This document shows, one piece after another, positions 22,850-34,739 of a stretch of DNA of 64,000 nt. This stretch comes from Warburgia ugandensis. Lineage: Eukaryota; Streptophyta; Magnoliopsida; Canellales; Canellaceae. A program made the position numbers and the translations under genes. The stretch's first letter is position 1; each line of letters opens with the position of its first letter. A model generated the notes under the pieces. The model was not told where the DNA came from. It did no database searches and saw only the letters and a program-made list of their open reading frames with translations. The DNA lies in assembly GCA_035236585.1 (NCBI GenBank), contig CP141135.1, positions 5,676,001 through 5,740,000 on the forward strand. The letters are read 5' to 3'.

Positions 22850-23691
22850 GGCTGGCATGTACATAGTGTGTGTATGTGTGTTTTTGATACTTTGATCTGG
22901 TAGATAATGTATGTGAGACACATGATTAGGAAATAATCACCCCAGATACATATCAATTGCAGTGGAATGTATCATTCAGAAAAGGGGGAAAAGTTGCAAT
23001 GGAACATTATTATAAGATATATGGCATAGGTATAAAATTATGGGAATGATATTGGAAATAACTATTTTGATTATGACGAGGACATTAAGGGTCAATGAGT
23101 CATGAATACTTTTCTCCGTTTGGTGGTATTTTGGGTGGTTCACTTTTCAGTTTTATAACTGAAAAATCAAAGCTTGCTTACAACCACTAAATGCCTCAAA
23201 AGCCATCAAGGTGTAACACTCCAGAATTCCAACAGTTACAATATTGTCTATTTTTGGGTGCCCATATACCTTTCACATTTTTGTTCTTTTCTAGTTTTTA
23301 GGAAAAATGTGTTGTTCTGTGGATACAATATTGTCCTCTTTGAGTCTCTCACTCCTCTTAGGCTTCATTCTTCAATTGGGCTTCATTCCTCAAGGTTTTG
23401 TTCTCTTAGATCCCTCATCCCTCTTGGGCTTTACCCCTCAGGACGTGTTGTGACCATAAAAACTGCGAACTCTTATAAGTAGTACAGTTTCCTCTCCTTA
23501 GCTGACATGAGATTAACTCTCTGTCCTTTACCACAACCTAGAAGCTTGCCAGCCTTCTTTTGGTCCGCCCTCATCGGCCCAAGGCTTCACAACTTTTTTC
23601 CTCATTGGAGAGATTTCAAGTAGATTTAGGAATTAAGATGATAGATTCTAAGTAGCTTGCTTCATAGTTCTTCACTATAACAAAAAAAAAA

Positions 23692-23712
23692 AACACACAC
23701 ACACACACACAA
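23692..23712. repeat. (CA)n microsatellite
   Basis: A run of about ten ACACAC dinucleotides directly after an A-run. Confidence 0.9.
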
Positions 23713-24356
23713 AGCCATTAAGGTGCCCAACTATAAGGGATGGGAATATCATTTCGCTTAAAGAAAATGATATCAATATTATCTTTCCTTTTTTACTTTC
23801 TCCATAGTTGATTGCTTCAAGTTCTTAGCCTTCCTATAGGTAACAGAGAGACATACAAAATTGAAAATTTATGGTTTTAAGGGGTTTTGGGTTTTGAAAC
23901 ACAAATAAGAAAAAGCAGAGAGAACTGAGTTAGCTGGGAAATTAGGGTTTTTATGAGCTTGTTAAATTCTTACTACCATTGTGGGTTAGTTTCTGGTTTT
24001 CATCTATTCTGTAGAGTGAATGATTAACTGGGTAGAGGAAAATATAAGCTGCACCAACAAATTAAGTTAAAGGGAAAATAGTCTCACGCCATCTATCACA
24101 AAGGAAAAGGAGTATAGGCCGCTCTTCATGCAAAGCAAATAAATCTATTCACACCTTTTTCTTTTTTTTTTAATCTGTACAGTACCCTCTCAATAATTAT
24201 ATATGCCTTCAAGATCCGTAGGGTTCTCGCACCTAGATTTAATCACCCTTTTCATGCTTTTGTCCGGTTTTGCCTACACCGCCCATTCCACTATTATTAG
24301 CTTTGCTGTTAAAAGGATAAACACTTAAATCATAAATTTGTCCGAGATTGTTTGGC

Positions 24357-24436
24357 TGCGTACTATTGATCTTTATGGTCCACTTCTTTCCTAGATCCCA
24401 TATATGCGAGAGCTTCTAGCACTGAGACTGTCCTTT
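24357..24436 (+). mobile_element. Au-type SINE, 3' half
   Basis: GCTGCGTACTATTGATC..TATGGTCCACTTC, then CATATATGCGAGAGCTTC and a CACTGAGACTGTCCTTT end, corresponding to the second half of the Au element. Confidence 0.65.
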
Positions 24437-25134
24437 CTTCTTGTTTGGATGAAGTGTGTGGATCAATGGGGCTCTACAGACCGCTGAGGCCCAACCCATT
24501 TGTTTTGAGGGCCCAACTCAAATTCGCCAAATTCAGCTGTTTCAAGTTCTTCTATTGGACTAGCGCACTTGATACAGTATCAGAGAGCTTAGTTCAAGAA
24601 GAATGGATAGATTGTGGAGCAAGGATCACAGCCGTGGCACCTGCTACTGCTTGATTAAACATGAGCGAGGCAGTAACTCGCCGTACATAAAAAGGAGAAA
24701 AAAAATCCACCCAAGCAGAATGCAATTATACAAATGTATGAAGTCTGCGTTTACAGGAGAAATTACGGATTTCTTTCCCCTTTCATAACTTGCTGACACA
24801 ACGAGAGGAGAGTTCATAAGGGTGGCACTGCCAGCACTCTAATTTATTAAACATCTTGAACCCGTTAGTTTCCTTGCAGTATGAATAGTCCAATACACAA
24901 TCAAATGACAATCTCCAACCCATGAGTAGAATCATCAGCAAAATGAATTGTTGGCTAAGGAAAAGAGAAGCACAGCAAAGAGCAACTTCCCTACTATGAA
25001 CCCACCTTGGTTGATCAGCACCATTTATTTGAGATGAACAGTTTGGATTGATTATGTGTAGACGAAACATCTCGCACGGTTTTCTCTAAAAGCTTGAACG
25101 CATGCTCGGGCACTTACCCTTTGGTCTTATGTCT

Positions 25135-25188
25135 AGTCCCACATTGGTAGAGGATTACAAGCAGAGCAACAGAAGTGGAGTATATATG
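25135..25188 (+). promoter_or_regulatory. USE and TATA box of the U2 snRNA gene
   Basis: AGTCCCACATTGG at 25135-25147 matches the plant snRNA upstream sequence element (RTCCCACATCG) with one changed base. TATATATG at 25181-25188 lies ~34 bases after it and ~30 before the RNA start. This spacing is the one known for plant snRNA genes read by RNA polymerase II; polymerase III genes have about 10 bases less. Confidence 0.85.
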
Positions 25189-25211
25189 GACGGGGAAACA
25201 CATTACAAAGC

Positions 25212-25405
25212 ATACCTTTCTCGGCCTTTTGGCTAAGATCAAGTGTAGTATCTGTTCTTATCAGTTTAATATCTGATACGTGGCCCATCGGGTCACATGA
25301 TATTAATCTAATTTCTTGTGGGGGAAGGCCCGCCACAATAGCTTGCTATTGGGACCTTCAAGCGTCGCCTATGCGTTGCACTACTGCACTGGCCTGGCGC
25401 ACCCC
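25212..25405 (+). ncRNA. U2: U2 spliceosomal snRNA gene (divergent copy)
   Basis: The RNA begins ATACCTTTCTCGGCCTTTTG and carries the branch-point pairing region (GTGTAGTATCTGTTC) and the stem-IIa block (TATCAGTTTAATATCTGATA) unchanged. The 3' end GGCCTGGCGCACCCC matches the plant U2 end. It is part of the major spliceosome in the nucleus. Compared with the Arabidopsis U2 I remember, stem IIb is GTGGCCC-ATC-GGGTCAC, where changes on both arms keep pairing. The Sm-site region is AATTTCTTG, where a run of T is usual, and stem IV has about two unpaired positions. The 5' half is thus fully kept and the promoter is good, but the 3' half is unusual; a weak or dead copy is possible. Confidence 0.9.
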
Positions 25406-25497
25406 AACCAAAACTTAATTTCCAAGTCTTCCATTCTCCAGGTGCCTCTGTCACTCATTTGCTGAGTTCAGATCTGAACTCTCTCCTCTCCTGTATG

Positions 25498-25612
25498 TGG
25501 GGTCTGGGAAAGGGGTGGACAACAAGGGTTTATGGCTACCTTTACCCGACCTTTCTTCATGTGACTTTGACTTTGAGGCCATGGGTTAAGGTGTAGAAAC
25601 AGTCTCTTGCTA
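25498..25612. mobile_element. Au-type SINE, composite with opposed halves
   Basis: The left part (GGGGTCTGGGAAAGGGGTGGAC..ACAAGGGTTTATGG) is the Au tail on the minus strand. The right part (CATGTGACTTTGAC..GAGGCCATGGGTT..GTGTAGAAACAGTCTCTTGC) is the Au middle on the plus strand. Two halves point in opposite directions within 115 bases. Confidence 0.55.
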
Positions 25613-25785
25613 TACTTCCTTAAACTTACAAGATATCAACTGGCAACACTTCCTTGAATACCCAGCTGTCACGGAACAAGGTCACATGACAACAATTCGC
25701 AATCAAAGTCCAAAGAGGAACGAAGCCAAGCGAACACTGACGCTTTTGGCAGTGTGTAAAATGACCAGTAATTGAGGTCTTTGCA

Positions 25786-25857
25786 AGAGGCTGTTTTCAT
25801 ACCTTAATCCTTGACCTCAAGGTCACATGACGACAACTCTACCGTTGTGCCAAGGCT
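25786..25857 (-). mobile_element. Au-type SINE, head fragment, minus strand
   Basis: Minus strand: AGCCTTGGCACAACGGTAGA, GTTGTCGTCATGTGACCTTG, AGGTCAAGG.., GAAAACAGCCTCTTGC. About 72 bases of the 5' half. Confidence 0.75.
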
Positions 25858-26306
25858 GTTCAATTAGACATGAGACAACCAATGGGATTGTCCAATCTAC
25901 ACCATTCAATCTTAAAGGCAGATCAGAAATATCTTTAGGCATTCTGCTCAGCATGTGAATGGAAAAACTAAAGGAAAATAAATGCCATGTTTCTTTCCAC
26001 ATGGATGATGCTCTTATTCAATCACTACAAGCCTCAGGTAAATTCTAGTGATAATGTTAGAAATCCTGTTAATCTCACAACAATATTCACCAATCCATAT
26101 GCAATCACTTGCCATCATCCACATGGACATACTTCTAAATCACTATGCTGGCGTTTTTGTACATCCTATGTGCCAAACAATCCACCTCCCACTTTATCAA
26201 CACTGCATTTAAATAAATTAGACCTGAAATTTACATAACTCACCCCAAGCCTCAAAATCTTGCCAAATAATAAGCACCCATATAAACTAATTTAATTTGC
26301 AAGGAA

Positions 26307-29300
26307 TTAACAACACATATCCCTCATTACCTCCTCAACCAACTCTCCAAGAATCACCCTCTCCATCTCCTTCCCTACTGCATCGATTTCATCATGCATC
26401 ACCCCAGGCCAGGGACTCATCCTCAGGTCAGAGTTCATCATGCCATCGAGTGAATGGCATCCATCTAAGGGAGGATATACATAAATTTTGATTTTCCTCC
26501 ATATATCATCCAGCAAGTTCTTCCCACGTGGGACCGCAGTTGTGGGACCAATAGTTCTTCTTGTGAATCTGGACTTAGTCGCAGAAGATGCCAATATAGC
26601 TGCTAATGCCTCATTTAACAAATCAAATAACACTTTGTGGTTTATATTGTTCTCACCATGGTCCTTGGCATCTGCCTCACCCTCCTTGTTAACTTCTCCA
26701 TAAGTTTCTTCCACTTCCTTGAATATCCTGGTATCAATTTGACTTGTTACTGTGGAGGATGCATCATAAAAACCAGCAGCAACGAGGACATCTCTTATGT
26801 AGACTTGTGCTTGGCTTTCTAAATGAATCACCCCAGTGTCTAAATGGTCCTCCTTAGCTGCAGCTTCTTCAGACCCATCACCCTGGAGTTGGGTCAGCTG
26901 GCGCCGCAGCTCTGGCATACAATGAATGTCAAAACCATTACAAGCACGTTCTAAATCAGCACATAGATAGATAGATAAAGAGAGGTACGTTGGCAATCAA
27001 TAAGCAAAACAATGAAAAATGGAAGTACAAAGAAAAAAAGGAGCTGCTGTCATTCTCGAAAACCTTTTCATTCCTAGATAATATATACGAAAATAACATA
27101 AAAAATGGTATCCATTTTTGGGAAAATTGAATGGAAAATCCAAGCTTTCTCTCAACTGTTTTGGAAAACTTAAGCTTGCCTTCTTTTTTATTGATGGTCT
27201 CTATTTATACAACTCTTACATGTACATACTTTGGTACATTTTTCTATATTTCAAAGCTATATGGGGTAATAATTACATACTAATACTGCTTTCATATATC
27301 TCATATGTATATGATAATTAGTTTATGCATCATATTACTTAGTATGAACGAATAACTAAGAGTTGAGTTGATTTTCCACCAGATTACAGTTGGACAAAAC
27401 CCACAGAAGTCTTATCTTTGATTGGGCTGCCATTTTGATAAGCAAATCATGAGTCAGACTGATCAAAGATCATAACGTTGAGATGTAAATTCATACTAGA
27501 ATAGCATGGTCATTCTTCACTTGTGTCTCATGCATGCGTTTTGAATGGATAAGTAAGATGGCTGCTCCTACCATGAAGGTTACTGCGGATCTCTCTGAAT
27601 GCCTGTGGCATGGGGTTATCTTCATTACGAGATACATCCAATGGGGAGACTGGGCTTGGATGGCCTCCAGGCCTGAAAAACTCCTCATGTGCACTGCTGC
27701 ACACTGATGCAGGGCTTGGTGGCACCTCCGTCGAGTTCTCCTAAGCACAGACAAAACAAAGATTCTTTAAAGGAAAGAAAAGAAAGGGTAAACAACCAAA
27801 ATTCATCATTTAGTTATATAATTCAAAAGCAAAATACAGGACTTCAATTAACTACGTTCTTGCCTGTGCATTCCCAAAATTCATCAAGACAGATGGCCCA
27901 GTCATATAAACCTTCATCGGATCAACTTCATTAAGCCCTGATTTGGCTGCTGACTGGAACTTCTTTCCAAACAACTTACTTCTGAGACTTAAACTATGTC
28001 TCAAATTGGAAACTTTCCCTCTGAAACTGAACCTATCTTTCCTGTTTTTTCTCACTCCTATTGGAACATTCTCATTGCCTTCGAGCTTCCTTCTGATGTG
28101 AGCACCTGTTAAAACATGTGGGTCCTCTAAAAGAAGCTTCCCGAATGATGTTCCTGATACTGGAGCTGACATTGACCTGACAAGGTTTCTTGGTGACATT
28201 CCACCAACATCAAATGCTTCACTGTATTTGTGCTCATGCCTGAATGACCTGTTTATTGTTTCAGTCTCATTTTTCATGTTTTCCCAATAGCTCGCCTTTT
28301 TTGCACTATTTGAAATGTTTGCCATCGATCTCATCTTTTCTCCTTCACTGTCGAACAAGGAGCTTCCTGGACTTCTACTGTTTGTTTCATTCCTCAAGAC
28401 ATTCTTCAGCCGCTCAGACAAGAACTTCCTTGTGTCTCTATTGATAAATTCAGGGGAACCAGGTCCGTTGAACTGAATTTCACTTTTATATGATCTGGTT
28501 GATTCTGATCTCATCAAATTCATTCCAAGGTCCCTAGTAACACTTTCTCTGACATGTTTAGCTATGTGTCTAGCAATTTCTTTGGGGTTTGTTGGCCTCT
28601 CACTGAAAGGAGTCTCAACTCCAGCCCCTCGAACTGTAGCACTTCTTCTAACACTCCCTTGCATTTCAAGTCTGAGTCTTTCCTTTACCTCTTCAAGAAA
28701 ATCTTCAATGCTATTGCCTTCCTTTCTCTCTGATGAACCAGTCCAAGATTCTTCAGTCTCGTCACTCCTTTCAGGTCCAGGCTTCAATATCACTATCCTC
28801 GTGGATAAAGAAGATTTATCATGCTTACTATCAGCTCTCACAAGGGGGAACTGCTCAGAAGCACCAATTCTGCCTTTGCTCCTCAAATCTGCAGCTTCTT
28901 TTTGGTTAGCTTGAAAGGGCCCACTCGCTCCATGTTGTTGAAAACCATCATGTCTCAATGTAGAGGATGAAGTGTAATCCTTGGGTTGCGTAGTCTTTCC
29001 ATGTGCAGAATATATGTTCTCATATGCATACCGGGCCATCTTTTCCTTGTTGAGATTTTCTTGCGCTAGTGTTTGGCTGTCCTTCCATTGTCTGGCATTA
29101 TTTTCCAGTTCAACGCTCCTTGAACGTTCCCAAACCTTGGATGCTTGCCATGCCTCAAATTCTTTCTTGAATTTCTGTAGTTGCTCCTCTTGGGGATGTG
29201 GCCGCGGCTGTGGTTTCACAAACTTTAGGTTGCTTCTAGATTGCTCAGGATCTCCATTTTGGGGCAGTAAATCTTGTTTCAATTGCTTGAACTGTTTTTG

Positions 29301-30624
29301 GTTGAGCGAGCTCTGGTGAGCAGGACCATTTTCAGCTTGTTTCTTCCCTGGTAAATTGTTCCTTGCATGCTCTTCCTTTATTTCATTTGAATGACCCATG
29401 GGTTTCGGGTTGGTTGGTAACACATCCATCCCCATCAAACGGGCAACAATACTGGGGACATTATGCCTGATTTCTGTTTGTTTTGATATCTCTTCATCTA
29501 TCAACTCCTTCATGGGGGCGCCACTTGGATACACATTCCTTTTCAAGGAATGCTGCTTCACTTGATATGAGTGCTGAAAATTAGAACCATGTAGTACTTT
29601 GTTTAAATATGTTCCTACGTGCAGAATAATTCATAGGAGTATGTGCTAGAGCTAAGAAAAGATAATCATCACAAGGACATATTTCAGATGTAGCTATACA
29701 GGGAAATGAGATAAAACTGATGCAGGGAAATGAGTAAAACTGTATAAGCACAAGTCTTGGTCTGGATGAGGTTCAAGGCATATGCATCTATTTTGCAATC
29801 AACAACAGATACTGGATTAACAGATAGAGTTTTGATGGATCAGCAGGAAATTTTTACTGATTGTGCTATCATGAGAAAATATTATTTTGCAAGAGACTTA
29901 ATATGCAGAAAGAAAGATGGTGCTCCGTTAATCAGCTTAACCTAGAAAATGTAAATTGCTTTTGCCCTATTCATGTCTCAATAAAAGACGAAAGTACATA
30001 ACATTTGAGATGTAAGTTTATGGACTAGGGGCTTGATTAAATAGCTTTAACAAAGTGAAGAAAAGAAAACTGAGACCCAATCATGCTGCCTATAAATTTT
30101 CCACATAAAAAAATCAGCTGTTTCATTACTTCATAAAATTTGAATTTGGAGCAGCATATACATGAAAGGCAAAGAGCAGCAAGTTATAATACAGTTCCAT
30201 CAGGATGTGGCAGAATAAATACCGGTATGGTCTCACTGATACCATGAAAGCTCTGCACTGCTTCTATAGGCAGTTCCAAACTGTTTCGAGGAGCTTCCAG
30301 GCCTGTTAAATGTTCGATAACAGTATATACTTTCAGTGTGACAAGAGATTACACTCAAAAGCAAATAAAAAAGGAACATATCCTTCGATTTCAAAGACAA
30401 TAAGATATTAGTTGTGTAACAGTTGTTTTTTCTTTCAGGTTGTTGCATCAGCATTTCAACTCCAAAATCACAAACACCCTGGCAGAAGTCTTGAAGCTTA
30501 AAGTAACTTTATTGGTATCCATTAAGAAGCAGTGATCCTCACCATCAGAATGTCTCTTATGTGTCAGCAACTTCCTTGATGTACCTCCCTGATTGAAGTC
30601 AAAAAGATGCAATAGGCCTCCCAT
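26307..30624 (-). CDS. TRM/LONGIFOLIA-like protein with VARLMG (DUF3741) and DUF4378
   Basis: Five exons on the minus strand: 30624-30543, 30302-30223, 29573-27864, 27740-27572, 26911-26307. Together they give 2646 bases, 881 residues and a stop, in frame throughout. The N-terminus MGGLLHLFDFNQGG and GLEAPRNSLELP are typical of this plant family. VARLMGMD lies at residues 97-104. The middle (~150-600) is Ser/Arg/Lys/Gln-rich and probably disordered. ENSTEVPPSPASVCSS is at ~625. DUF4378 runs from SQAQVYIRDVLVAAGFYD (~713) to the end, with PRGKNLLDDIWRKI and EELVEEV-type motifs. Family members (TON1-recruiting motif proteins, LONGIFOLIA) act at cortical microtubules in cell shape and division-plane control. 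I believe the nearest Arabidopsis relatives are AT4G28760/AT5G43880. Intron 3 (27741-27863) starts GC (CAG|GCAAG). Its 3' end faces the U2 gene. Confidence 0.94.
27741..27863 (-). other. GC-AG intron in the TRM-like gene
   Basis: On the minus strand the exon ends GCACAG and the intron begins GCAAGAACG and ends CTGTGCTTAG. Reading NAQ|ENSTEVPPS across it keeps frame (phase 0) and restores the conserved family motif, which is why the GC donor is preferred over any nearby GT. Confidence 0.85.
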
Positions 30625-33330
30625 TTAGCAAAACAGCGCTTCCTGAAAAGTTGCTGTCTTTAGTAGTCCACTTGCCTTCTACCCCATGGCAGTCTATGAA
30701 GATTTCTGGTTCTCTGACATAAATAGCACCTAATACCTATCTTGTAATCTGTGAATCCAAAATATGAGTTCAATCTCAACCAAGCAAGCAATAGAAAATT
30801 GATAACAAATTTTCTGTCCACTCCAACCTAGAAAGCAGAACCATAAACCCCCAAAGTCTCCAGACCGATCAAGAGAAATTTCATTTCATCTTATAATACT
30901 TGAACTAAGGAGTAATAGCCGGATAAAAGTAGAGGTCTTATGCTGACAAGGATAAAAGTTTTAAGCAAGTAAGCAGCTCTCAACCTTATGAAAAGTCACA
31001 GAGTCGCAGAGGCCATGTTTAATTATCTCAATCAAATGATAAGTGAAATCACATGAATTTCGGAATGAATTACTGGCATGAAACAAAAGTAGGAAATTCA
31101 GAGACCCAAAGCCTTAGTCTTGGACAAGGAAGATTCATTATCTACCAAAGAGAGAAAAGGTAAAGGCGAAGTACTCCTGTGGCATCAAATCAGCCAATCT
31201 TAAGTGAATCCAGTTCTCATCAATATCTTCTGAATCTCGTCAGACTAATTAAGATCATCTGCTGAACGACTGAAAAAATATGTGATTAGGAAACCACGTG
31301 AGTTTTGAATCTCCCGAGTCAGGTTCTAATTTGACAAAATCCGTACTTCTGTGCGGAACACAACGCAATCATGTCATCAACATTTTTTGAAGGGAACAAG
31401 AAATTGGCAGCTGCAGTTCAAACAAATGTCCAGATGACAGGATTTTCTCATTGCCCTTTTCCGCATGAACCCAGAAGCAGAACTCATAGATATTACTACA
31501 AAATTTTAGTTTGATTAATAAACCAATTTAGTTACAAGAAGCTTTGATTTTATAAAAACGTCCTTGTAAAGACTCCCTAATTCTTAGACCATGATGCAGT
31601 GGATAAAACATAGATGCAGACAAATACATAGATAAGTTCTCTCTCGGACCACAACCAGAAGAAAATCCAAAATTCAGGGCATTGTGCTGATTTGACCCGA
31701 AACTTAACTACCTTTTAGAGCCTTTCATCATATCAAATCTATTTTAAATCAACTCTCTAACTCCTAGGTCGTAGTTTCCAAAAAACTAAACAATTTCACA
31801 TTAAAAGGAAAAATACAGAAATATATTGCTTGCCAAACTAGAAAACCTATTTCGTCACCATATTTGATTTCCAGTGGATTAATTTCCTCATTATAATATG
31901 TCAAACAAGCAATATTCACAAAATTGGTTTTGATCTCATGATTTGCATCACACGCCCCAGCTGCGCCAGGGGAAAAATTGAGAAAGCCGTTAACTCCAGG
32001 CACGCTGAACTTGGATCAGAGGCCTGTGGGTGAAACACTTAAGTTATTTACTTTCTGTAGCAACAGAAAATTTATAAAAAAAAAAAAAAAAAAATCAGTG
32101 TTGCTTTTTGTTTAAACTGTGAAATTGTCTACTATCTAGGCATCTCCTATATCATCAATTGGATCCATAATTCAACTCACCAAGCCAAGATTTTCAATTC
32201 AATCAGGAAGAGATCATCAATTGAAATGGAAAAAAAGGAAAGAACAGGCAAAGAAACAATTTTCCCTCAAATTTCAAACCAAGAACATCCAATATTCATG
32301 TCAGTTATTCCAGCCAAATTATCCAAGCCTTCTAGTTTCCAGAGCCTCCCGATCACAGCATTTTCATCCAAAACTCAACTAAGGAAATCCCCAAATCCAG
32401 TGACTCCTAAGAAAACATCCACCTGCTCTACTTTCCAGACTCTCCAATCACATTGTTCTCATCCCTAATGCAACTAAAAAGGATATTATAATTCAGCTGA
32501 ATTTAAAACAGACTCATCAAATTCCCACACAATCAAACTACACCCTGCATTCTGGATCATACTGTCAAAACAGCATCCATGTCCTCAACTTTCCAGACTT
32601 CTCACATTATTCTCGTCCACAATTACTAATAAACCCTGCCATTCAGCTGAATTTAAAAGTTTCAAAGATTAAATGAAAACAAAACTCATCAAAATTGTCC
32701 CACAAGTCAAACCACATAATGCATTTTGCATTACTTTCAAAAAAAAATCTTCGAAGACATCATTTACATGCACCGTTCAACTAAGGAAACCCTACAATTC
32801 AACCCAATTCAAAAAAAATTAGCTCTCTGTTTTTACATTTTGAAAGGGTAAATATGCATTAAAAGCGAATTTCAGCGAATGCATTCTACGTCATTACTAT
32901 CAATAAAAGATTCAAGTCTAATACTTCCTAAAACTCCTAATCAAATCATTTTCATACATAATTCAACTAATAAAACCGTAGACTTCAGCTCAATTCAAAA
33001 GAAACACAACAAATTCACTCAAGTCAAACATTTTACCCCATTAACAAGCAGAGGAACCCATTTTTAACCTCTGAAAAACTGCCTCAGTTCTCCATGATCC
33101 ATCTCAAAAGAAAATCTCCGCATTGAAGTCAACGAAGGTGAATCAAAGGTCAAATTTACAGCAGAAACAGTTCGAACCGTGAAGAGTTGGGATGGAGGAA
33201 CAAGTTGGACAAATTGCACAGGCTTGGAAAAGAGAGGACATATGAAGCGACGGTTGTGGGAATGAAGAAACCCTACAAACAGAAGAAAGAGGGAGAAGCT
33301 TTTTGAAGGAGGAGAATCCATGGCTGGAAA
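30625..33330 (-). other. Probable 5' UTR and leader intron(s) of the TRM-like gene
   Basis: No coding exon is needed upstream of the ATG at 30624. The stretch reads as AT-rich intron-like DNA up to a pyrimidine-rich block near 33250-33330 (minus strand CTTCTCCCTCTTTCTTCTG..), which looks like a transcribed leader close to a promoter. A minus-strand frame at 33321-33064 starting MDSPPSKSFSLFLLF lies in it and has no known domain. An A-run is at about 32078-32093. Confidence 0.35.
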
Positions 33331-33739
33331 AACAACCCGAAAGCGAAGCTTCTTCTTTTATTTTATTTTATTTTTATTCTCCGTGCTGTTAATTCTTGTA
33401 CCATTGTGCGTTAAAATCCGAAAGCGACTTGAGAAAGGCCGAAACTGCTACCTGTCAGTGCTCCGCTAGTAGAAGTAGCTCGCGGGAGCTCTTTAACTGC
33501 TGGTTCGCTTCAATTTTTCTTCGTTTCAAGTCTACCAACTTTGAACACCCCAAGCATGGATTCCATCAAGACTACCTTTTCCATTTATCCTTGATTTTCA
33601 ATGTCAAAACGATGATTGCGGAGAGTTAGTGTTGTGGAATTCATTTGTCCTTTGAGTGGGAAGTAGTTGACAACGTGAGCACCTTCTCCCTGATTCCACC
33701 GCACTATAGTCCATGGAGATTATGACATGTTTGCCATTC

Positions 33740-33920
33740 TTAACAAAAGTTTAAGAAGAGAAGGGGATCATTGGCACAACGGTAAAAGTTGCCATCATGT
33801 GACTTTGAGGTCATGGGTTCTAGGCGTAGAATCAGCCTCTTACAAAATACAAGATAAGGTTGCCTACTATAGGCCCTTGTGGTCTGCACCAGGTTGCCTT
33901 TTAACAAAAGTTTAAGAAGA
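33740..33920 (+). mobile_element. Au-type SINE with perfect 20-bp target duplication
   Basis: TTAACAAAAGTTTAAGAAGA occurs immediately before (33740-33759) and after (33901-33920) the element. Between them is an Au body with head GATCATTGGCACAACGGTAA, B box GACTTTGAGGTCATGGGTTC, and ACTATAGGCCCTTGTGGTCTG. About 35 bases near the 3' end (the GGACCCTGCATAGGCGGGAGC part) are missing, but the terminal GGTTGCCTTT is kept. The exact duplication marks it as fairly young. Confidence 0.93.
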
Positions 33921-34198
33921 TTAAGATGGCTATTTGCAGCTCTTAATGCTAATCTAACAGGTGAGAATTTCGCCCAAAAGAAGGATGACTATTGATTATG
34001 GATTTTATTTTTTTTGTTGACCTGATCTTGTGGATGGGATTGAATTCTCATAAAAGTAGAACAATAGGGATTGCATGTTAATGTCCTATAAGTTCAACAA
34101 TTAAAATAGCACGTGCATTATGAAGACTAAAACATTGACTCTAGACCCAAATTATATGGTATTTCATGGAGTAATTCAAGTAGTCATTCATCCTAAAT

Positions 34199-34383
34199 TA
34201 GAAGGGAAACCTTGGCGCAACGGTAGAGTTTTCATCGTGTGACTTTGAGGTCACATGTTTAAGGTGTGAAAATAGTCTCCTGCAAAAATGCAACATAAGT
34301 CTACATACTATAGACCATTGTAGTCCGTCCTTTTTCTCGAATACTACATATGCAGGAGCTTTGTGCACAGGGCTACCCTTGCA
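34199..34383 (+). mobile_element. Au-type SINE, full length
   Basis: Complete plan: GGGAAACCTTGGCGCAACGG head, GACTTTGAGGTCACATGTT, CTGCAAAAATGCAACATAAG, ACTATAGACCATTGTAGTCC, CATATGCAGGAGCTTTGTGC and GGCTACCCTTG end. Confidence 0.85.
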
Positions 34384-34420
34384 GTGCATTTACTGAGCTA
34401 AGAGTACGTCTAGAGTAGGA

Positions 34421-34583
34421 AAGAGAGGAACCATTAGGATGCTAGAGTTTTCGTTGAGGCTTGAAAATAGCATCCAACAAAAAGGTAAAGTAAGTCCAGC
34501 GTACTATAGACCATTGTGGTCCTCCCCTTTCTCTGATCTCACATGTGTGAGAGTTTTGTGCACCGAGTTGCCCTTTTTGTGCA
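34421..34583 (+). mobile_element. Au-type SINE, degraded
   Basis: It has the Au plan but a badly changed head: GAGAGGAACCATTAGGATGC, then GAGGCTTGAAAATAGCATCC, GTACTATAGACCATTGTGGT, CATGTGTGAGAGTTTTGTGC and GTTGCCCTTTTTG. It follows another copy by 40 bases in the same orientation. Confidence 0.7.
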
Positions 34584-34739
34584 CTGATTAGGATTGCAAA
34601 TGGCAAGTCCTAACTATACAGAGCTGTGCACATGTAAAACACTTTATGTGGAGAAATCCTTTTTCCATGACAATCAATTTTATTAGTTCATTTGATGTCG
34701 ACTAAGTAGACCCTAGGCATGCTTAGTGGTTGTTTTAAG

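Larger units (their letters stand above)
22850..25130. other. Intergenic DNA with retrotransposon debris
   Basis: No gene seen. At 23212 a TGTAACACTCCAGAATTCC start, followed to about 23600 by TCTCTTAGG/CCTCATTCCTCAAGG-type sequence, looks like a Gypsy-type LTR piece (low confidence). A (CA)n run of about 21 bases is at 23692-23712. An Au SINE 3' half is at 24357-24436. Near 24577 GATACAGTATCAGAGAGC only weakly resembles a primer-binding site. Confidence 0.4.

Noticed and set aside
24570..24600. Possible retrotransposon primer-binding site (ACAGTATCAGAGAGC)
   Set aside because: Two mismatches to the initiator-Met tRNA complement and no LTR border before it.
28244..29319. Plus-strand frames up to 116 codons
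   Set aside because: Shadows of the large exon of the TRM-like gene on the other strand.
33064..33321. Minus-strand frame MDSPPSKSFSLFLLF.. with a hydrophobic start
   Set aside because: Looks like a secretion signal, but the rest has no domain and it probably lies in the untranslated leader of the TRM-like gene; an upstream ORF or small secreted protein cannot be fully excluded.
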